This document shows positions 57,962 to 64,000 of a stretch of DNA of 64,000 bases, one piece after another. This DNA comes from Dichotomocladium elegans (Eukaryota; Mucoromycota; Mucoromycetes; Mucorales; Lichtheimiaceae): assembly GCA_025716815.1 (NCBI GenBank), contig JAIXMN010000019.1:744001-808000 (forward strand), in the 5' to 3' direction. Under the pieces are notes generated by a model. That model was not told the origin of the DNA. It searched no databases and saw nothing but the letters and a program-made list of their open reading frames with translations. Made by a program: the position numbers and the translations under genes. The stretch's first letter is position 1, and each line of letters starts with the position of its first letter.

Positions 57962-58379
57962 ATTAGCTATTCCCTGCTCGTTCCACACTCCATTGACACT
58001 CGCACTTCTGCAGCTCGTTTGCACGCACTAGAAAATTAATAAAAAAAATGGCTCTTTTGTCGTACAAGAGAAAGCAACCCACTTTTGCATCTCACATGCA
58101 TGATGTGCGTAGGATCCTTATCCTTTGCCCATACGCATTTTCATTGGATGGCTGCAGTGCGTGATTTGCAATCCGTAGCTGAGGATCATCTCCTAAGCAA
58201 GCAAAGAAAACGCATATCCATGTACACGCATCCATGCCAACAGCTGGTTGGGAAAACGCTCACATAACCTTCCACAACAAGCCTCCCCGAAAGCCTCCTT
58301 ACTTGGGGTCTCCATGCTTCTACCACCCATCAGATCTCGCACGTGTGTGGGTTGAGTCAATTCTGCTGGGCGGTTACTG

Positions 58380-58386
58380 TATAAAT
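58380..58386 (+). promoter_or_regulatory. TATA box of the BK channel gene
   Basis: TATAAAT about 145 bp before the BK start codon, followed by a long CT-rich leader (58430-58525). Position fits a core promoter. Confidence 0.35.
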
Positions 58387-58531
58387 GCTTTCCCACTTCC
58401 GCAATTAACATAACCATTCTGCGTGCCAGTGACACTTCTCAATACTTTTTCTTCCGTTTCCATCTGATTTCTCGCTCTCTTCTTTTCCCCCTCGTCTATC
58501 TTCTTTCGTCCTACTCTCTCCTACCAATGCC

Positions 58532-61500
58532 ATGCTCTATTATACGACGGCCAGAATCCTCGAACAGCAGTACCAAAACCAACGCCATCAGGCTGACGAA
58601 GAAGACGATGAAGAGAGTGCCTTGTATGTAGACACAATGTCCTACGGCTCAGTGGCTTTGCATCTGTCGCCGCCGATGATGCCGCCGCCCCTTCCATCAC
58701 CACCACCACTACCACCAACCCCTGTCGGTAGCAGTCGCCGCCAGAAACTAATAGAAGATCATGATTTCGTTCTTCCTGCACTCGATCCAACGTAACAACG
58801 ACAGTTCAATATGTATAACTTGACAGGAACTTCCTCCTCATCAATACAAATGTACCCATCATCCATGTAGAGCTGTTGAGGTCGTAGCTGCAACGCCGTC
58901 TCCACTGCACTGGTCTCGCCATCAGCATCATCCACAACACCAATCACTGCTGCGAAGGCGGCTCCCAAAAGTCAATCTGAGCACGATCCGTTCTAACTAC
59001 AGAAATAGTCGCCGCCATGCTCGGTTAGTTAGCTAACAAGAAAAAAAAACAACCATCATCCTGAAGTCTTTTTGAAACAGGGACGGCCAGCCGAAGGCCT
59101 GCGGCTTCGTTGACGAAATCAAGCTTTATTGGCAGCATAATCCCTGCGTTTCCGCCGTCCGATCTATCCTATTTGCTAATTACACTATTGTTCTTTTCGT
59201 AAATGCTGCTCACCAATAACGCGGGAGGGGACTATCTCGAGGTACCGGTAAAACTCACATCATATATGATTACATAGGTTAACCTCGACCTTTTGGTTGA
59301 TTTGCTCATGTGCTTTGCCTATCTCGCGGAAATGAGACAAGGTTACGATATTGGCTTATCACCAACGTGGCTGTTTAAGAGAAGGTCGTACCAACTCTGG
59401 TAAGCTTGTCAACCCAGCCGGAAGACCACTCAAAACCTTCTAATGTTCTTCATTTCTTTGCAGGGTGTTCTGTCAGGTCCTTTCTCTTTGGAATGTTTGT
59501 TCTTATGCAATTCGTACGTAAGACAGATGTCGCTGCCGCAGAAGCAGTCACTACAGCCAGGGTTCATGTGTGTCTCTCTCCATCTGTAGGCTTCTTTATT
59601 AGCCGAATTCCGATATCCGTGCTCTTCAGTTTTCGTGGCCTCACCGAATTGCTCACCTCCGTCCCATTACTGGCATCGCGTTTTATTCCACATGGCCAAT
59701 ATATTTATGGTAGTACAGGTTACCCACAAGGAAACGACCTCATCTCATTCTCATGCATTGATATATCCCCGAACAAGTGCCTTATTTCTTACGCAGTTGG
59801 GTATTCCTACTCCGCATAAAGAGCGCACTCAAAATCAAGGTGACCCTTCGGATGACTGGTATGCTTTGAAAGCCATGACAAGCGTTAATTGTATATTTAC
59901 CTTACTTGTTTGTATACATATATATATATATATACATCAGACAAGCCCATAGATGCCTTGAAGTACAAGCAAATTTACTTGATTGGTAATATTATGATCC
60001 TGCTGTATAACGGCATGGCTGCCTTCCAGTATTCAGAAGCAATTTTCGGAAAGCGGCAGTGCTCCGTACTCGATTCGCTGTAACGTATTTATTTATTTAT
60101 TTATTTATTTCTATTTCCTGTGCATCAAATCTATCCGCTCAATCATTCTCTTTTCTAACAGCTATGCAGTTGTAGTCACCTTATCTACAGTGGGTTACGG
60201 AGGTGCGTCAAATTAAAAGTACAACTTCCACGCAAAGTCGTTACTAAATATATATCACAATTGGTATTGTAAATATAGACATCACACCTTCTGCAACGGG
60301 AAGTCGGATCGTTATGATACTTTTGATCTTGGTCACTGTTGCTGTGATTCCAAGTCTTGTCTCCGACTTCTTAGAAACCATGCATAAACGAGATGGTAAC
60401 AATCAACAATAACAAAAGAAAGTAGGGTTTGCAAGTAACTGAATTTGAGGACACATTCTATTAGTAATAGGCGGTCATGTTATTCGAGACGCACATCCAT
60501 TCATATTGATTGTCGGCACATTCACTGTCGAACAAGCAACGGAAACATTAGATGGGTTTCTGAACGTGGTAATATGAGGCAGCAGCCGCCCCCTCCCCCA
60601 CCGCAAAACAAATATTCATATGATTTCCGCCTGTGATTGTCTCATTATGCATTTGTCTACGATAGGAAAGCACAGATGGCAAGCTCTCAGTTGTGTTCCT
60701 TGATACAAAACCACTTTCGGATGAACTGAAACTGCTGGGGCGTAATTCGGTTTGGGGTCATCGGGTTCATTTTCTTCATAGCCTCTGCTTGGTATGCTGC
60801 TGTATGAGGCATTTTCCACCTATCTTTTGCTGATGACCATTTCATCTAACCATATGATAGGACGAGAAGGCTCTGCAACGGGCTGTAAGTTTATTTGCTT
60901 CGCATCAAAGCCGTGTGACAGAGACCTTTTTGCTAACGTATGAACCAAACAGCAGGCACAACATGCACGAGCAATATTTACTATCTCAGGTACACAAATA
61001 TTGAAACTTTATATTGATCCTTTTGTTAGTCCTATTGATGTCATGCGCTGATTCCACATATTTCAGACTGCAACGCACCCGATCCTGTCAAGGAAGACGA
61101 GCGCAACACAGTCCGCCTCTGGACACTCCATTGTTACACTGCCCGTCATAATGTACCCATCTACACATACAACTTGTCTCCCAGCACCGCCATCTACCAA
61201 AAAGTCGCCAAGGAAGTCATCTGTGTCCGCCAATTCAACCAGTACTTGTTAGCGCTCAACTGTCGATGCCGAGGCGCATCGACACTTCTCACCAACTTGC
61301 TGCATCAGCGTGACCCGCTCAATCAGTATGATGCACCTTGGGAAGCCCAATATGGTAACCATCAGCCCCCAATTTGACCCCAAGTAGTGTCAGCGGAAAG
61401 TCCTGCTCTGCTCAACTTTCCGTATTGCGCTATTAGATGACGGATCTTGCAATGAGTTCTACACCTCGCCGGCAGCTGCATGCATCGTTGGAATCAATTT

Positions 61501-63388
61501 TAGCCATGCGGCGTGGGTAAATGATTTCCCCTCCCCGCCCTCATCCTTTTGCTACCAAAAAGAGACCTTCTTCTCATTGGATGTACATTACCAGCTTTTG
61601 TACAGGGAACTTCAGATTATTCTGTTTGCTGTTCGTGTCCAGGGAGATCAAGTTATCTTGAATCCGTGTAGCGCCAATAATCACATCATCCAGGAAACAG
61701 ACACCTGCATCTACATTGCACAAAGTTCAAAAGATATCCGAGACATTGAGAGTTTGGTAAGCATACGTCTACAGTACATGAGACGATGGAAAGAAAGAAT
61801 CAGCCCATTTAGGCATTCCGATTTCTAGAACCCGGCGTATGTATGGCAAACAATTCGAATCTGTGAGTATTGGAGGGACCTTCATCCCCCTCCTGTAGAA
61901 TTGTATGCGGATGCCCGCCACAAGGAGAGGAATGGATCTGCGACGGATTCGGCTCGTCAAGGATCTGCTCGAGATACAGAGTTCCGCGTTTCCCGATTGC
62001 CAACTTCAAGCCTATCTCTTTTAATTGGCATCGGTAGCGGGATCGGGCCGGTGCCAACATCGCCCACCCGCAGCGATAGCGACTACTGCGAGGGTGACAC
62101 TGACGACGACGACGATGAGGAGGAGTTCGACGGCGATGGTATGGATTTCAGCAATAACAGTTCCCAGTCAGCATCTCCCTTGACATGCTATCTTCTTTGC
62201 GAGCCTGCGAAGCTTGAGGATGTCATTATTCACACCACTGCGGGTATTCGTGGCCATATCCTCGTTTGTATGCACCAAGAGTTTACAAACCTCTTCAAAT
62301 TCTTATACAATCTAAGGTAACCCGTCTTCTGATTCCCAGCATGATCAATCTCGGTACCTAATGGTATATGTAGGTCATCGCACTTGCGCCCTGAAGAATT
62401 GCAAGATATTGTCTTGCTTTGTGCAGAGCTACCATCTAAGAAAATATTTCATCCCATCAGCCTATTTCCGCGCGTATATATAATGGAGGCAAGAATTCCA
62501 GAAAAGAATACCTTTGGCATCGTTTTTTTTTGTTGTCGTTGTTGCTATTGCTGACGAGCCTTTGCAATTTAGGGCAACTGCCGTCAACCGGACGATTTGA
62601 TCCGAGCAGGTGTCAAGAGAGCAAAACAAGTGGTTGTGATGAGGTATGTGAAGCGATCGTGGAAAAAGCAATGCCCAACCTGAACCGATCCTCAGTGAAA
62701 AAGAAAGCCAAGAGCACCACAAAACGGACAGCGCTGCCATGTAAGTCTGCCATGACAGAACCGAGTGTGTGCGGTTTTGTGTGATCGAGTTTTTTTTTTT
62801 TCTGTCCGACTCACAGATCCTATCAGCATGACTAGCCATATCATACACCTCCTCCTCAACCGTCGCCGGTCCCAAGAGGCGACTTACACAATTGTAAATC
62901 TGGTGGACAGGACGAATATCAAGTTTATGCATCTTCTCCAAGGCAAACACGTCGATGATGGAGATGTTGACGTGTTCTATACCCCAGCCTACGCCGCAGG
63001 CGATGTTGTAGCGGAATCCCTCATCAGCAACGTGCTCCTCAGCCAGACCTATTCAAAACCGGAAATTGTCCAGGTTATCCGTGCTCTCAGTGGCATGCCA
63101 ACAACCCGCACGAGCACCTTTTACGATAAGAAACCGAAACGCGAACACCAGCCAGATCTAGCAATATCGGCGAAGCTGGCAATGCGGCACGTTCCGAGCC
63201 ACCTGGTCGGTCTGACATATATGGACCTATTTGAGACCCTCTTGCTAGATCATGGTGTCCTTGCCTTGGGTTTACTCAGGGCGCCGACAGACCAATTTGG
63301 GAATGAGCTTCCTTTTGTCTATACCAACCCTGTGCCATCATTGATTCTACTTCCATCGGACCAAGTCTACGTTTTGGCCCATTCCTGA
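58532..63388 (+). CDS. Slo/BK-type calcium-activated potassium channel alpha subunit
   Basis: Voltage- and calcium-gated K+ channel. 21 exons: 58532-58791, 59081-59198, 59278-59399, 59464-59513, 59590-59709, 59778-59858, 59941-60079, 60162-60202, 60279-60395, 60465-60568, 60666-60791, 60861-60884, 60956-60989, 61067-61354, 61437-61516, 61595-61756, 61829-62316, 62374-62488, 62573-62643, 62696-62740, 62827-63388, about 1048 aa. The N-terminus is Pro-rich (PPPLPSPPPLPP). Membrane segments begin at NYTIVLFVNLDLLVDLLM. An S4-like VPYFLRSWVFLLRIKSAL precedes the pore TLSTVGYGDITP (about 302-310). RCK1 starts GGHVIRDAHPFILIVG. RCK2 follows, with AKQVVVMSE, NLVDRTNIKFMHLLQG, LISNVLLSQTYSKPEIVQVI and LLPSDQVYVL at the end. 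One intron is GC-AG. Confidence 0.9.
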
Positions 63389-63540
63389 ACCACATCTTTT
63401 TATTTAGGCTCCGGAATGATCGCATTCGTACTGCATAAGATTGCTTATTATTATCATCCCTTCTTTTTCTTGTTCTATATCATTTATATATGTCTATAGA
63501 TATCGCTTCTCCTTTTTTAATAGAATCTTCTACGTTCCAT

Positions 63541-64000
63541 CTAATAGAGTCCTATCGAATCTAATAATGCAATTGCTGCACCTAAACACCAACCCGTCTC
63601 GATGCCATCAATCTTTTTCGCCACGCGAATCTCCCGGTCTGGAGGAATTTCGTATCCATGCGATAAAAGTCCATGAATAAATGCCAGGTCAAGGCACCAC
63701 TCCGGTCGATCGAGCATCTCCTCCCGCAATGGTTCTCCATGCGGCAATCGCTCCAGATACTCGCCCGCACAGACCTGTTCTGTCAGTGCCTGAAGCTCGG
63801 GTAGTCGAAACTGGTCAGGCAGGCCCAGAGGCTGAGTCCGGTCGTAAAAATACGAGAAGATATAAATCGATCCATTTTGGAATGCATCCGCGATCGGTGG
63901 CTGGTGGATGCCATCAAAGGAGCAAGGCGGGGCGAGGCACATCTTGTTCTTATTGAGAATGTCAAGAGCGATATCGGCGCAGGCATCATGCTCTCCTCCG
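63541..64000 (-). CDS. GDA1/CD39 nucleoside diphosphatase (Golgi GDPase type), 3' part
   Basis: Hydrolyses GDP or UDP in the Golgi lumen so that nucleotide sugars can be exchanged for NMP. Only the C-terminal 150 or so residues lie in the window; the gene continues past 64000. Read on the minus strand: ADIALDILNKNKMCLAPPCS with FDGIHQPPIADAFQ, then GSIYIFSYFYDRTQPLGLP, EWCLDLAFIHGLLSHGYEIP and the terminal VAKKIDGIETGWCLGAAIAL, all typical of the family's C-terminal lobe. The stop is TAG at 63541-63543. It is convergent with the BK channel, with a 150-bp spacer. Confidence 0.87.
   Translation of the reverse strand, partial: GGEHDACADIALDILNKNKMCLAPPCSFDGIHQPPIADAFQNGSIYIFSYFYDRTQPLGLPDQFRLPELQALTEQVCAGEYLERLPHGEPLREEMLDRPEWCLDLAFIHGLLSHGYEIPPDREIRVAKKIDGIETGWCLGAAIALLDSIGLY

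Noticed and set aside
58532..58795. Separate small proline-rich gene upstream of the BK channel
   Set aside because: Its last codons end at a GTAACA donor in phase 2 that joins exactly to DGQPKACGFVDEIKLYW, so it is BK exon 1.
62573..62760. Apparent frameshift in the BK channel near 62640
   Set aside because: Resolved by two introns (62644-62695 and 62741-62826) that give VVVMSEKESQEHHKTDSAA followed by IMTSHIIHLLL in phase.
1..64000. CRISPR arrays, bacterial operons or phage genes
   Set aside because: No direct-repeat/spacer arrays or Shine-Dalgarno-linked gene strings; all recognisable genes are eukaryotic and spliced.

Overview
This window looks like nuclear DNA from an early-diverging filamentous fungus, most likely Mucoromycota (Mucorales-type). 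The reasons are: genes broken by many short introns (about 50-120 nt, CTAAC/CTGAC-like branch points); fungal-specific families (fungalysin, ChAPs exomer adaptors, NDT80/PhoG factor, HET domain, GT34 mannosyl/galactosyltransferase); and a full-length Slo/BK-type potassium channel, which is absent from yeasts as far as I know. The exact species cannot be read from the sequence. Exon coordinates were worked out by hand from splice signals, reading phase and remembered family motifs. I checked that the coding lengths of the spliced models are multiples of three.

Layout: 1-5.2 kb holds SF3B2/CUS1, a UDP-galactose-type nucleotide-sugar transporter and mitochondrial Mn-SOD, all plus strand. 5.5-9 kb holds a small orphan and a minus-strand fungalysin. 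11.1-14.2 kb holds BFR2/AATF and GOT1. 14.7-16.7 kb holds a minus-strand NDT80-like transcription factor. 17-22 kb is gene-poor and contains a decayed Tc1/mariner relic. 22.1-32 kb holds a peroxisomal-type SCP2 protein, CTF4/WDHD1, a RhoGEF (minus) and the lariat debranching enzyme DBR1. 32-35 kb holds a 13-exon ChAPs gene (minus). 35.1-37.9 kb holds an unresolved minus-strand gene, an OXLD1-type mitochondrial protein and a possible small membrane protein. 38-42.5 kb is repeat-rich: a degenerate tandem array and a second Tc1/mariner relic. 42.6-50 kb holds cytochrome P450 reductase (minus), a two-domain glycosyltransferase, a synaptobrevin-like SNARE and an intronless HET protein (minus). 50.2-54.3 kb is a decayed PIF/Harbinger element with a third Tc1/mariner relic on its flank. 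54.5-57.3 kb holds orphans, including a candidate secreted peptide precursor, with eS25 just after. 58.5-63.4 kb is the 21-exon BK channel. A GDA1/CD39 nucleoside diphosphatase runs off the right edge.

There is no operon logic; these are mostly housekeeping genes. Several share a theme of Golgi/secretory traffic and glycosylation: nucleotide-sugar transporter, GOT1, ChAPs, SNARE, GT34 protein and GDPase. The most notable points are two GC-AG introns inside the lariat debranching gene itself, a recurrent habit of introns placed in or just after the start codon, the BK channel with a thinned calcium-bowl region, the Kex2-type peptide precursor, and the mutated Harbinger transposase.
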